Part shown: piece after piece, positions 11,556 to 23,904 of the stretch
Position numbering within the stretch: position 1 is the first letter of the stretch
Layout of the letters: every line of letters begins with the position of its first letter
DNA from: Phragmites australis
Taxonomy: Eukaryota > Streptophyta > Magnoliopsida > Poales > Poaceae
Reading direction: 5' to 3'
Assembly: GCF_958298935.1 (NCBI RefSeq)
Contig: NC_084931.1
Location: 20,797,334 to 20,861,333, forward strand
Length of the DNA stretch: 64,000 nt
The notes under the pieces: generated by a model
What the model was told of the DNA's origin: nothing
Databases searched by the model: none
What the model saw: the letters and a program-made list of their open reading frames with translations, nothing else
Position numbers and translations under genes: made by a program

Positions 11556-12338
11556 TTGGGAATGGAAGTTACAGGAGTGGGCCTGGATGCATGTTGTTGG
11601 TTTGCCTACTTGGGCCTTGTGCCAGAAGATCTTGGGCCTTTGGGTGGTTCAAAGTGGTGGGATTGGAGCAAAGTTGCTAGAGAAAATCAACGCACGAGCT
11701 TGACTGAGCTATTCAAGTTTGCTCGTTAAAAGCTCGTGAGCTTAGGCCTGGTCTCTAGCTTGGCTTGATTTTGTGTTGAGTCGAGCTCGAATCAAATATG
11801 TGACGAGCCGAGTTTGAGTAACTCATGACCCTCGAGCTTTTTTGACAGCCCTACAACTAACCAGAAGAGAGGCTTGTGGTGAGACCTTGCCTTGATGGCT
11901 TGGCGGCTCAACTTACTTGAGGCCTAGGTGGCTTAAGGGCTATAACTGGGTGCTGTCCGAGAGCTATAGCCTAGGTGATTGATGCTGAGTTTTCTCTCTC
12001 TACCATATTTACATTTACGTATTTACTTACTTGCAATCTATCAATATCTATCCCTACCCCGGACGTCACAACTCTCTAGGATGTTAAGCCTATTAAGAGC
12101 ATGAGGTTCTAACTACAAAATACAAGGTTGGGAACTTGCTCTGATACCAAAATTGTTGAGATCGGTGAGGTCCTAAGAAGGATGAGTTAGGACCTGCTTC
12201 CAAAAACTTCATAAGATAAACATATATCAATTTATATCTAAATATACTCTAGATTCATCTAGTGTGTCTACTCTACCATTCAAAAAGATTTACAACGTAT
12301 AACCAAACTTAGCAAATAACTCTAGAAAGGTAAACAAG
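11556..12338. other. junction region with a minus-strand Copia LTR/primer-site scrap
   Basis: GCTCTGATACCA at 12138-12149 is the exact reverse complement of the Copia primer-binding sequence TGGTATCAGAGC. Four bases further right, TGTTGAGATCGG (12154) looks like an LTR end, so a minus-strand Copia element once had its 5' LTR to the right of this point. Only a scrap of that LTR remains before gag of a plus-strand element begins. The stretch 11730-11850 is rich in GAGCT/GAGCC words and has no clear assignment. Confidence 0.5.
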
Positions 12339-14065
12339 CAACGTCTATATTTTGACGGCACTCACTTCTCTCGTTGGAAAATTTTAATGACTTGTCATTT
12401 TCAAGCTAAATATTTAGATGTTTGGAGAGTCACCGAGGATGGGATGAAGCAACGTCTCACAAACAAGGAGAGGCAATTTGATGCTATAGCGAGGAGTATC
12501 CTTTTATCATCTCTAAACATTAATGCATTTGATCAAGTATATTCTTTTATGAATGCTCATGATATTTGAACTAACCTCATTGAAATACATGAAGGCACAA
12601 AGGATATGCGCAATAAGAAATATCATGTGCTAGTCTCCGAGCTTAATAACATTAAACAAGTTGCCCATGAAAGTGCTAATGATATGTACTCACATTTGAA
12701 TATTCTTGTCAATGAGATCAATGTGCTAGGTTTGACACAAATTAGAGATGATCAAGTGGTGAGAAAAATACTCCAAGATCTTCTTTCAAAGTACAAGTTG
12801 ATTGTGTCCATTATCCATGGCAACGACAACATTAACAAGATGACTCCAAACCAAGTTCTTGTCAAGATCATTACCCATGAGATGACAATGAACATGAAGG
12901 TTGAAGGTTCATCCTCATCCGGTGCCAAGAACCTTTTCTAACAAGTAAGCAAGCTTCTTGTCCACACATGAAAGACAAGATGAGAAGACAAGAGCATAAG
13001 TCAAGCTCAAGCGAAGATGATGGTGATGAAGATGAAGAGAGCGATGAAGAAGATGAGCAAAGCACCTCAAGCGATGAAAAAATTGATTCCAAGATTATCA
13101 AGCTCATCTCATGATTGGAGAAGAACCTCAAAAGGATCGACACTAAGATTAATCATCCAGATCGTCATCATGAAAGTCATCATCACACAAGTGTCTTATG
13201 CCCAAAAGTATGAAAAGCGATGTGATGATGAATCCAATAAGGATTCACCTTCTCAAGAAGAACTTCTTGATTCGATAAATGAGCAACAAAGGGTCTTAAA
13301 GAAACAAGCTAAATAATTTAAGAAATTCAATGCTCTTAATGACATTCATGCTACTTTTTTTTTCTAATTATAAACATTTAGCGAGCAAATTTCAATTACT
13401 AAATAATGAGCATGGAGAGCTTAAGGCAAAACTTGAGAGCATTAAATCTCAACCTAAGGTCCCTTTAAAGCAATCTATCTCTCTCTTTAATTTTAATCCT
13501 AAGGTAGATGCTTCTATTTCTTATGATAATTTGAATGATCTATCTAACTTACCCCTTTGCAATGAGATATGTATTGAGAATATTATTGTAGAATCATATA
13601 ATGATCTTATTGGATAAGAAAATTATGAGCTTAAGCAAGAAGTGGAGAAGCTGAAAAATGACTTAGCAAGATCGAAACAATAATCATGTCCAATCTCCTC
13701 AACATAACAGTGACAACATGATAAACAAGCTTGGAGAGGATTCCACCATGACATGTTTCAAGTGTTATCAAGAAGGCCATAAGTCCTTCCAATGCAAGAA
13801 AGTCAAGGAGACTAAGAATAAGAAAAAGATAATAAACTTCTCAAATAAGACCTCCAACATATACACCAAGACTAACTACAAGATCAAGACCAAAATCAAC
13901 CACTACAAGCTCAAGAAGAAGGACAATGACAAAGTGGTTGCATATATGGTTGGGAGAAAAGACCGGAGGTGGAACCAACCCATTTGGTATACTTTATATG
14001 CCATGAGTCCAACCTATAGGATAAATTTGTCATTACTATCAATGACAAGTGCATGTCTCTCATAA
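12339..14065 (+). pseudogene. Copia-type gag, module A
   Basis: Reads YFDGTHFSRWK, then a UBN2 capsid region to 12941 (W-to-stop TGA at 12567; QVVRKILQDLLSKYKLIVS). An acidic/serine-rich linker follows, then a coiled-coil-like segment (13330-13617), a CCHC knuckle at 13718-13810 (CFKCYQEGHKSFQC) and a closing VAYMVGRKDRRWNQPIWY. This is a full-length gag of the kind seen in SIRE/Maximus-like grass elements, with several frame breaks. No protease follows. Confidence 0.75.
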
Positions 14066-14645
14066 GTATTTGACACTCATATGCACATATTTAGGAGGAG
14101 CATATACTATGTGTTTTAAGTGGTATCTTTTGTAGTCTCATGGAGTAATCTATAAGTCCACAGAGGTATGAAATGCTTATTTATCAATTGGTATTATTGT
14201 CAATTCATTTGATCTTTCGAGCTACTTTCATTCATAATATGACTTAAACTTCCTATCTCTACATATTGTCTAATTGTGCATATGTTCCACTCTCATCATA
14301 TGTATGCACACATATAAGGGGAGTTTAGATCATATTATATGAGTTTCATAAATTGTGATCTATGTTTTCTATTTTAAATGGTATCCACATAACCCTTTCA
14401 ATTGGATTCACACAAGTGGTATTATTTTATTAGATCATAATTTATGAAGCTCTCTCTCAAGTACTCTAACATTTTCTCTTGAGTTTAACATGTATTTGTA
14501 GCCTTTTAGAGATTATCAACAAATGGGAGATTTAACATGTGCTAGTCGTAACAATTCATTTAATGGAAATTATATATTCAATGATGAATTGTCTATTATT
14601 CCTTGTTGCTCTAACAACATTGTTCCCTCTAGTTCTATTTGAGAA

Positions 14646-15370
14646 ACTAACCTTGTAGAGGAAATTAAGGAGCTCAAGGATCAAGTTAATTCTTTGAAGA
14701 AAGATTTGACTTGGTGCTTTAAAGGTAATACCACTCTTGATGAGATGCTAGTTGACCAAAGGCATCCAAACGATAAAAGTGGATTTGGATTAAATTTCAA
14801 CAAGAAGAGCAAATCCAACAATACTGAGAAGAAGGGTCAAGGTCAAAAGAAGACAACCACACTCATCACCTCCTTCAAGTGCAAGAAAGAGGGTCATCAT
14901 GTTCGGGACTGCCCTTTGAAGAAGAAGCTAGCCTTGATAACAAATAACAAGATAAGAGGTCTATGAAGTAATAAGCTCCTTCATCATTAAGACATCAAGG
15001 AAGTTCTCATAAAAAATGACAAACGACAAAAGAAGAGGTCCCAAGCTATTTCAAGATCACACCAGCAAAAGGGTCAAACAAATGGTCATCAAGGCAAAAA
15101 GACTCAAGTGAAGAGGCTAGGCGGCAAAATATGCTATACATGCTGCAAGAAGGGATATTTATCTTCATCATATCACCAAGGTAGTCATCATAAGCCTCAA
15201 ATTACCAATAATGATTATTTGCTTGGGAGTGATAAAATTGGCAATGTGTTTCAAAAATTAATTGGTACTTAATGTGGCTTGAAGAATAAAAAGGTAATTT
15301 GGGTTACCAAGCCTATTGTAACTAATGTCTTAGAACCCAACATTTTTGGGGACCAAAAAGCTCAAAATTG
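14646..15370 (+). pseudogene. Copia-type gag, C-terminal module B
   Basis: A second, different gag C-terminus lies downstream of module A: VEEIKELKDQVNSLKKDL, TTLDEMLVDQRHPNDKSGFG, a knuckle lacking its first Cys (SFKCKKEGHHVRDC, 14869-14910) and a second decayed knuckle near 15127 (CYTCCKKGYLSSSY). It ends with KVIWVTKPIVTN-like sequence (about 15290). The LDxxLxxQRxPNDKxGxGF pattern is typical of grass Copia gags. Two gag tails in tandem, with no pol, mean that the element is chimeric. Confidence 0.7.
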
Positions 15371-18300
15371 ATCAATATGTGAAATGGAGGGCATTGTAAA
15401 CTTGGTAAATTGTTTGAAGATTTATCTAATTGATAAAAAGTCAAGTTATGAGCAAATATAATTATCTTCTATCCAATGTCACTCTTTGAAGGTAACTTTA
15501 TATTGCAATGCCTTAAATTCGTATTTCTCATCATTATGTTAGATTCATTGTTCTACACAATTTCTAGAATTTTTCATATATTGAAATATCCGATCCTTGT
15601 GTTGGAACATCCAATTTGTTTTGGGCTGTAGAATACCTGGTAATTTACACATATCGAAACATCCGATCGCAAAATTGGAATATTTGACCAGACTCAAGTA
15701 GCTCTGATTTTTAGTAATTTACATAAATCATAACATCCAATTGAAACATCGGAACATCCGATGTTATCTTTGAGTTGCTCTGAATATGATGTTTTACATT
15801 GATCGGAATATCCAATTTCAAAATTGGAACATCCGATGTACCCATAAACTATTGAAGGTTTCTAAATCTTTGCATGTGTAGGTTTTGTATCTATACTTGT
15901 GTTAGAGTTTATGCTTATCCTATCATGTATAAATTTTATTGCATTCTTGATATGATCTTATTTATAATTCAAACACATTTAGCTTTGCTTGCCCATACAA
16001 CTAGCATGTGTAGACCATATAACTAATATGGGTAGTATGTATTACACATTCATGTGTTTGGTGTGGTTTTGGAGCCTTATTCGATTTTAATCGTTTCATT
16101 GAATTCTATTTGCCCTTTGAAGAAATTAATGGATTATCACATTATGGGAGAGTATTATGCTTTGTGCATCTTACTTACTCATAAATTATGAATATTTGAG
16201 AAATACCACTTAGAATTGATATTATTGCTTATTTAGCATCTATATGGTATGATAAGCTTATTTAAGACTTAATGTCTCAAAATATCCATTAATTGGTTCA
16301 TATTGATTTTAATTGAAACTTGAGATTCTTGGTACTTTTTTAGTGATCTATTTAATCTCATGATTTTAATTTGAATCATTTTCTCATTCGGATCAAATCA
16401 ACTATGCTTTTTATGTGTTTACTTGTGATGGTTGATTTTATGAAGAATGCATTTGAAGTATGGTGCTTAATTTCTAAACCTTCTTCATATACTTCTTTTT
16501 AAGAAAGTTAATATATGCCATTTTGCAAATCCCAACTTGTGATATCTCCATATACCATTATTTTTCTACAATTGACAATGATACAAGTGGTAATATTTGC
16601 TAATCAACTTCATTTCAATTTTTGTTTCTAATGATTTCTTTCTTTGTGAAAGATTTCCTTTAACTCCTATGCTAGAAAAATTGGTTTCTTCAAGAAAACT
16701 TGCCTTTTAGAGTTTATGGGAGCATGCTATCTCAACGCTTGAATCATTTTCAATACACTTGTTTGAGATAAGTTTTTGATCATATTTGCAACTTATTCAT
16801 ATCTTCATTTGCTCAAATCTTTTCACTTAGTTCATTTTTTGAAATATATGAGTGGTTATTTGTTGATCATTTGTCTTAGATGTAATTTGGACATTATTTA
16901 TGATATTTACCATTCAATTGGTATCTTCTTCATGTCTTATATGCTATTTTTTTGTCCAAATTATATCTTTATTCGATTTTGGAAGCGATAAGCATGCTTG
17001 TTTAATGTAATTGTTAATATCTATAACATGTTTGTTTTCTTTGATTCAACATATAAAGTAAGCCTCTCTCATGGTATATTATATAATTACATATGGCTAA
17101 AATGTGTATAGAGTTTTATTTGACTTCAATTGGTATATGCTTTAAATCTATCAATTGGTTTCAATTCCATATCAAATCAATATGCACCGTTTATGAGAGA
17201 GTTTACCCTATGTGTTGAGATTTTTGCTAATATCTTCGGACCCAATGAGTTCGGGGATCAAATTGTATTTCAATGAGTTTTAGGTACAATGAAAATACAT
17301 TGGATGCTTGGGTTAATAAAAATGAAGGTCCTTCCAATAAGAAGATTGTTTCAACTGGAATTCATGAAGAAGATCTTTATCCTTCAATTAGTATTATAAA
17401 GAAGATTCTCTCCTTCAATTTCAATTGGAATAATAAAGAAGGATCGTATCAAAATGAAGCCAAGCTAGGATGAACAATAATCTATTACATAAATCCAATG
17501 TCTTCTCGATAACTTGTTCTTAATTCATGCATTTAATGCCATAGATTCAACCTTGTGTAGGTTGCATCATAGCATGAAAATAATTTGTGAAAATTTATTT
17601 TTCTTGCAAGTGGCTAAAAGCCTTTTTATTGCAAATATGAACAATTTGAAGTAGCATATTTTTGTGAGAGCTCTATAATCGTGTTTATAATTTATCCAAT
17701 CCTAGATACGCAAAAGAATTCATATCATATGCTTGAATTACTCTTATATGTTGTTGAGAATGGCAAAATCTTTTGCTTGAGGTTTATAGTCCGCTTTGAT
17801 TGACTCTATTGAACATATAAGCTTATGAGATATTGACTCTTTGTGATAAATGAAAAATTAATTGTAATATCAACAATTTTGCTATATTCAATTTGAGCAT
17901 AATCCATTGCACTTGTGTTTTGGATATTAATTTCGGACTCATGCTTGACTTGCCTTCGATTGAATTTGTTTCAATTGGTATCTATTTCAATTGGCATCTC
18001 TTTCAATTGGCATCTGTTGTAGGTATCTAATTGATATCTTTTGAAATTTTAATTGGTGTCTTTTACAATTCCATTTGATATCTTTTTTATGGTATCTTTT
18101 TCAAATCTTATTTGACATCTCTTTAAACCCCTTTGGCCCATTGTATAGCATGATCTCCTCACATTGTTTATAATTGGATAAGTGTATTTGATTTTACTGA
18201 AATTATGAGAAATACGCATATCATAGGGAGATCATTCTATATATGGCCATGCATTAGCTTTTGATGATTCCTTTTTTGGGATAGGGCTAATGTTCTTAGG

Positions 18301-18815
18301 AGAGAATTTTTTTTGGACAAATCCTCTCTATTTTCAAGTACTCCAAAATTCTTCCATTTTGACATTGATATTAATTAGGGGAGAATTTATACCATATGTT
18401 ATATTTGTAAGAGGGCTTTGATTATGGGGGAGTTTTAAAGATTATGCCTTTGAGGAATGAGGTGAAGGTTTTTTCATGCATAAGTTGCATGGTTTTGCTT
18501 TGGATTGCATATTCAGTTTGATATATACATTATTATGCTTGCTTCATATGTATAAAGGAAACTCCATCCAAAATTTGAGATAGACAATACATGCAATGGT
18601 ATTCAAGATTCATTCACACATGTATAGATTGTGGGAGAGTTTTCTATATACTTATGTTTAATTCTACTAACATCAAATATGTTTGTGATGTTTCATGTTT
18701 TCAAAACATGTTCTTTGCATACATTCGCCTTCGGATTAGATGTATACTTATAACTTAAATTTTTTAAATATAACCATCTAGTGAGATTGTCATCAATTAC
18801 CAAAATAAGGGAGAT
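15371..18815 (+). other. AT-rich spacer of the pol-less retroelement
   Basis: There are 3.4 kb with no protease, integrase or reverse transcriptase signature in any frame. The stretch holds repeated short words: ACATCCGAT-type motifs (15590-15840) and an ATTGGTATCT array (17960-18125). It ends in a purine tract (AAAATAAGGGAGAT) directly before the LTR. This is the place where env-like or 3' spacer sequence lies in SIRE-type elements. Confidence 0.6.
17955..18125 (+). repeat. degenerate tandem array of TTTCAATTGGTATCT-like units
   Basis: About eight head-to-tail imperfect copies of a 15-25-bp word (variants with GGCATCT, GATATCT, GGTGTCT, GACATCT). Isolated copies of the same word occur elsewhere in the spacer (for example near 16915 and 17130). 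Confidence 0.7.
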
Positions 18816-21092
18816 TGAAGGTTTATCTAGCCTCTAAGTGTGATTTTGGCAATTAATGATAATGCCTATGGACTAACAATTATGTTGAGAATTGTTTGCA
18901 GTATGTTCCATAGTTGATGCATGATTGATAGAGAATGGATTAATTGAGGAATGCCATGAAGATCAAGAGAGATGCATCGAGATCAATGAGCTCTATGTGA
19001 TGCTCATAAGATGAAGGAGAAGCTCAAGAAGATTGATGTTAAGCGTGAAGACTAAGTCACTTGTGAAAATTAAGTGACTAAAGGTATGAGATTGTCAATT
19101 GAGTTTTATGGACTAACCCATGTGCTTCGTGCCTTGGGGGTGAACCAAATGAAGATGACGTGAAAAGTGAAGTCTCCTATACTTGGTGCATGGTAAGCTA
19201 TCAAGAGAGATTCATTAAGCTTCCAGAGATCAAGTGAAGATCAAGATGGAAGTGGGGATAATCATCATCATCAAGAGAAGAGGAGTTGATGATGAGCCTT
19301 GAAGAGCCATGAGAAGTGCCAAGGCTTAGATGATATGTTCGTCAAGTCCGATAGGATTGCTCAAGAAAAAGGTATAACTAGTTTTGCCAGTCTCAAAGAG
19401 TTTGGTGGGAGACTGAATTATAGGATTGATAGCCATACTATCAAGAGGGTCTGCTGAAAGCGTTGCTCAATTGTTGTGTCGAGTAAGCAAACCATGTGCT
19501 TAGTGCGGGATGGGTTTGTGTTGAGAGTTCGCTTTAGCAGTCTGGGGTATCTAAAATGTGTTTTAGATCTAACACTTTTTGTTGTTGGCCTTAGTGGTGA
19601 AAAGTGGTTGTAGCCAATCCTTAGTGATGTTTGGCATGCTCCATATGGTACCTAGTTTAATCTTGGGGGATTAAGCTTTATACAATAGATGAAAGTGTTA
19701 GCATCATCTTTCAGAGTGTTCCTAGTTTTGATCCAATATTGTTGAGATCATAAATTTAGTAGGGATGTGTAGCCATCTGAATAAGCTTTCCATAGAGTCC
19801 AAATTTACTAAAATCGAACATTGAGATAAAAAATTATCGTCATTTTTCTGAGTGTCAGCTGTGCTGATCAGAAGTTCTGATGAATAGTTCAGATGTTCCG
19901 ATGTGTTCAAAACATCCGATTTTAAGAAAGTCGGTGCTCTTTATTTGGGGTTAGTTTTAGATCAGATGTTCCGATTCATACAACAGATGTTCCGATGTGT
20001 TATTTTTTCCAGATCTAACCATTTGGATTTGAAGGATCAGATGTTCTGATCTGTGGATCAGATGTTCCGATCAGTGCAAAATCTTTCCAATGGCTAGTTT
20101 TTCAGAGTGGGGTATAAATACCCCTTGTCCTCCTAGCGTGTTGGGGGGATTTTTGGCTGGCTTTGTGGTGCTGAGAAGTGATGTTAGAACTTAGTGTTCC
20201 ACCTTTGAGTGCTCCCCTCTCCTTTCTATCGAAGAATTTGTGAGAATCAAGTCTTTGTAGCTTAGTAAGGATAGAGTGAGGTGTGTGGAGCTTGGGTTGC
20301 TCGCATATGTTGCATTAGTTTTGTGCTTTTGAACACTTGGCGTTGATCGTGCATGAGTTTGGGAGCTTGTTACTCTTTGAGTCCACCATCTCCTAGACGG
20401 CTTGGTGGTGTGATTGCCGGCAATCTCCTCAAGTGAAGATTGTGAGAGGGCCCGAAAGTTCTAGTGGAACTCACCATCTCCGGAGATAAGGAAGAGTTGG
20501 CTATAGGGGGGATGAGGAGTGCATGTGTGCAACCTTGTGAAGAAAAGAGTTGAAAAAGACCCGACTCAAGTGTGACTAAGCTTCCTCAACGGAGACGTAG
20601 GATATCGATGGAAATTCGAACTTCGGTAACAAATCATTTATCTCCGTATTTCCTTACTCTTCTGTATTAATTTGATATTCATGCTGGTATGCTTATTTGT
20701 ATGTGCATTGAGTTAATTTCTTGATATTCAAATCTGTCATTTTGCACTGATCGGATGTTCCAATGAACAATATCAGAACACCAGAGGAGCAGTAACTTCA
20801 GAACATCCGATTAGAGTTTTCTGCATATCTTGCTAGATTTAAATAATCTTTGTCAAACTAGGATTGCGACATTCACATTTGTTTAGGGTGATTGTGCACT
20901 ATTTGAGCCTAGTATATTTAGATTTTTCACTTGTGAAAAATCTGTTAGTTTATTTCTGCTGCGAGTTTAGGACAAATTTCATAAGGGTATGAACTTTTAC
21001 AAAAACATCTATTCATCCCCCTATAGGCAATATCATTGTCCTTTTAAGGTGTCCTAATTCACCTCCCTCTTAGGATGTCACTGATCCCTACA
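18816..21092 (+). repeat. 3' LTR of the chimeric Copia-like element
   Basis: Starts TGAAGGTTTATCTAGCC right after the purine tract and ends GATCCCTACA at 21092, where PMD coding homology resumes. The length of about 2277 bp suits SIRE/Maximus-type elements. It contains several copies of the inverted word ATCGGATGTTCC/AACATCCGAT (19880-20075 and 20745-20815). No 5' LTR partner is present in the window, so the exact left edge and target duplication cannot be confirmed. Confidence 0.65.
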
Positions 21093-21974
21093 ACGGGGAC
21101 CATGCTCTCTGGCTTACAAAGTAGTGGCTGGTTTTCGACATCATGGTCGAGCCCTACTACTCGGACAGGGTGTACAGGCAGTTCGGGTATCATCAGCACT
21201 TTCCCCTGGAGCGTCGACCAACAGACAGTAGTCACATGTAAGTATTTCTTGTTACAGGTGCTTTACTAATCATGTTTTCAATTCCATAATCGTAACTTTG
21301 TCTTGCAGGATGGCGAGGAAGGGTTAGGGTATCACGTACAATGAAACCTGGACGGCAAAGATGCAGCCATGGCTGGAGCAGTGGATGAACGCAGCTGTAG
21401 ACCTCCACACCCCTAGCGTCCCTCATGACTCGTCGACGGAGGATGTGTACTTGCGTTGGTTCCACATGGCGACACAGGTTAGTTGCATCATAGTGCTTTT
21501 GGAGCCACCGCAGCACGAGCCAAAGATCACCGACACTTCCGTTATGGAGCCTACGGTGGCGTACCATGCCATGGTACGTGAGACTTATTATATTCTACAG
21601 ACTTGCATTCTTATATTAAATGTGTTATCTCATGCATTGCAGTCGACACGTGCAGGGACATCGACATAAAGCTACTAAACTTCGTGGACCGCTGGGAGTT
21701 GGTCGCACCTCAAGTTGACTTAGCCGAGCTAATGGTTGGTCTGTGTCAGCTCGCACGTTGCTACCTCGATGGGTTTCGACGTGCTTTGTGCCAGAGGTTA
21801 CCGGACGTCGTCAAACCTAGCACACATAGGAGGTCTCCAGCACATGCTCAGGCTACGACGCCACAATTCGACACAGAACCAACATCGTCATCTCAGCCAC
21901 CACCGGTGTGCTACATGCCGACTCCAGGTTTCTTCGCGGGTGCTACAGTTCTAGATCCGTCACTCTCAATTTGA
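21093..21974 (+). pseudogene. plant mobile domain gene, 3' part
   Basis: PMD homology resumes at once after the LTR: HALWLTK-stop-WLVFDIMVEPYYSDRV, RQFGYHQHFPLE to 21237. A GT..AG intron is followed by exon 21309 onward (MQPWLEQWMNAAVDLHTPS, EDVYLRWFHMATQ), a second intron (donor GTGAGA near 21580, acceptor at 21643) and a last exon (LLNFVDRWELVAPQVDLAEL) ending in a Ser/Pro/Thr-rich tail, stop at 21972-21974. Two in-frame stops (CAG to TAG type) confirm inactivity. It is the downstream half of the gene at 10890-11555. Confidence 0.7.
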
Positions 21975-22801
21975 TCACTCAGGATTGCACCTTACAATTT
22001 AATTATTATGTGATGCACAACATTTGACATGGTGCTACCATGCAACAGTTCCAGACTCCTTCGACGTTGCGTGTAGCTCGACGCACTCCCTACCGAACGA
22101 CTGGTTCATGGTTCCACTCGATGAGGAGAGCCCATCACAAACAATGGGGGCACCTCTACCGACGTAGTTGTCGCAGGCCGACCCTATCACCCCTGCAGAT
22201 GATGCACGCCTTGTCACCCTCAGCGCTAGCCCTTGACATACTCCACCGACCACTTGCGTCATAGAGCAGTTGGCTAGCATAGGTTGATGGGTGTGCCTAA
22301 CAAGTGTGTCTGTGGCCATGGTGACCCCCTTGACTGTGGTATTAGATAGTACTTGGACATATTTATGTTATTTCTATTATGTGGTTGCCATTTCATGTAG
22401 GATGTTTATGTCAGCACCATGTTATCAACCATGTTTTTATTACCTGTGTTCTCGTTCCTTCCCAAAGAATAACATCATGCAATCGTATACTCTTTTGAAC
22501 CGTATCAGCGTGCCATCTATCAGGCAATAAATCATATCAGCATGCCGTCGTGCAAAGAAGCAGAACGCGAAGCAGCACATGAAAGAAGGGGGGACAAACC
22601 CTTGTTCACGTAGTAGGATCTATTGTAAACCATTCACTTGCAACTTGCCAAATAAAAACTTCACATTACGAACCCTACTACTATTACGTGTGCAACCAGA
22701 ATAAAATGTTACATGACATGGTACGAATTATTCAATTACAAACAACACGGTACAAGAAAATATAACGTAAGGCTAAGGCAACACATCGGGATACATTGCT
22801 T
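21975..22801. other. intergenic part of the PMD/GRF cassette
   Basis: Between the converging ends of the PMD gene (plus) and the GRF-like gene (minus). Short ORFs only; presumably 3' untranslated sequence of both. Confidence 0.4.
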
Positions 22802-23493
22802 CTAGTCATACTGACTTAGAATAAACTGCGAAGACTCTCCTGACTCCCAAAATCCCCCATCACCATAGTGCGCCTTCGGTGGTGGTGAAGGAGGAGGAGG
22901 AGGAGGAGAAGGAGGAGGAAACTTTTGGTGACATGAGTAGGGGGCACCAGGGATCGAGGCATATGGTAGGATCGTCGATGTGGATGACCAGCTCGTACTC
23001 CTCTTAAGGGATTGGAATAGCATGAACCTCATGTTGCAGGTCGAAGATACGATATTGCAGGTGATGGATGTACTCCTGGATGTTCTGTTCAACGGGAAGA
23101 TCGACCCATGTCGTGTAGTGGCAGCTCTCATCGTCATTTGACTCCTGCAAATACATATAAATTAAAGACTAAAATTTCTAAAAATATGATACTGAACATG
23201 TTGGCACTCTCACCCTTCCAAGAGGACATCAGAAGAATCGACAACCTCTGTTAATGCTACCATCATACATATGCACAACGCAGTCGTATCCATGGGAGCA
23301 ATTCGACCACTCCTTTTAGGTGGTCGTAAGTCCTCAGATGATGAGGTGACAGAAACTCACTCTTCCCCTGCAAAGGGAAGTTCTTGAGTGGCTCCTCGTA
23401 CTCAGTAGGACCAAAGGAACCCAGCCATATCACTAGTGCCCTCCCCACGCGAGTAGACCCTCTAGTTCCCTCTCTCCCACCTCTAGTAGCCAT
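22802..23493 (-). pseudogene. GRF-type zinc-finger, proline-rich transposon-associated gene (antisense partner)
   Basis: Exon 1 (23214-23493) starts MATRGGREGTRGSTR, continues VIWLGSFGPTEYEEPLKNFP and, after a one-base frameshift near 23305, reads CSHGYDCVVHMYDGS and GCRFF-stop-CPLGR. After a 69-bp GT..AG intron, exon 2 (from 23144) reads CHYTTWVDLPVEQNIQEYI. The C-H-C...RFF-C...C-x-W-D layout is that of GRF zinc fingers. Downstream, in another frame, lies a proline run (FPPPSPPPPPPSPPP) followed by GDGGFWESGESSQF, a tail I associate with PMD-linked genes in grasses. A TGA inside the finger, a TAA after it and two frame changes make it a pseudogene. Confidence 0.6.
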
Positions 23494-23904
23494 TGTTTCA
23501 TTGTGCCTACAGTTTGGACTATGTGAACCCTTTTATAGATGCACTATCGCGAATTAATTATGCTAACATTACCACTAAGCCTTATGTACGACACTTATCG
23601 TAACGTTTAACCATAATCCAACGATTTAGGATAGAGCATTTTCATATGTACGCTTTTCATAACTAGATGGCTTTTCATAACTAGCATATTCAGACGTAAA
23701 CTTTTTAGATGTAGGTTTTTAGATATAGCCTTTTCAGAAATAGACTTTTTATATGTAGCCTTTTCAGAAATAGTCTTTTTAGACTTAGGTTTTCAAGCAA
23801 AATTTCTATTGACTTAGTCCATGAAACATCACTGATTTTCTGTATAAATAACAGCCCATGAGGCAACTTGTCCAAACAAACCAAAGCCTTCTCCTCTTAC
23901 CAAA

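Noticed and set aside
11556..12338. Start of a minus-strand Copia element judged from the primer-site complement
   Set aside because: Only the primer site and a short LTR end are present; no internal Copia genes lie to the left, so it is not called as an element.
22860..22935. Poly-proline stretch as an extensin-like protein
   Set aside because: It is the tail of the GRF-type pseudogene and is too short and irregular for an extensin (no SPPPP repeats with Tyr).
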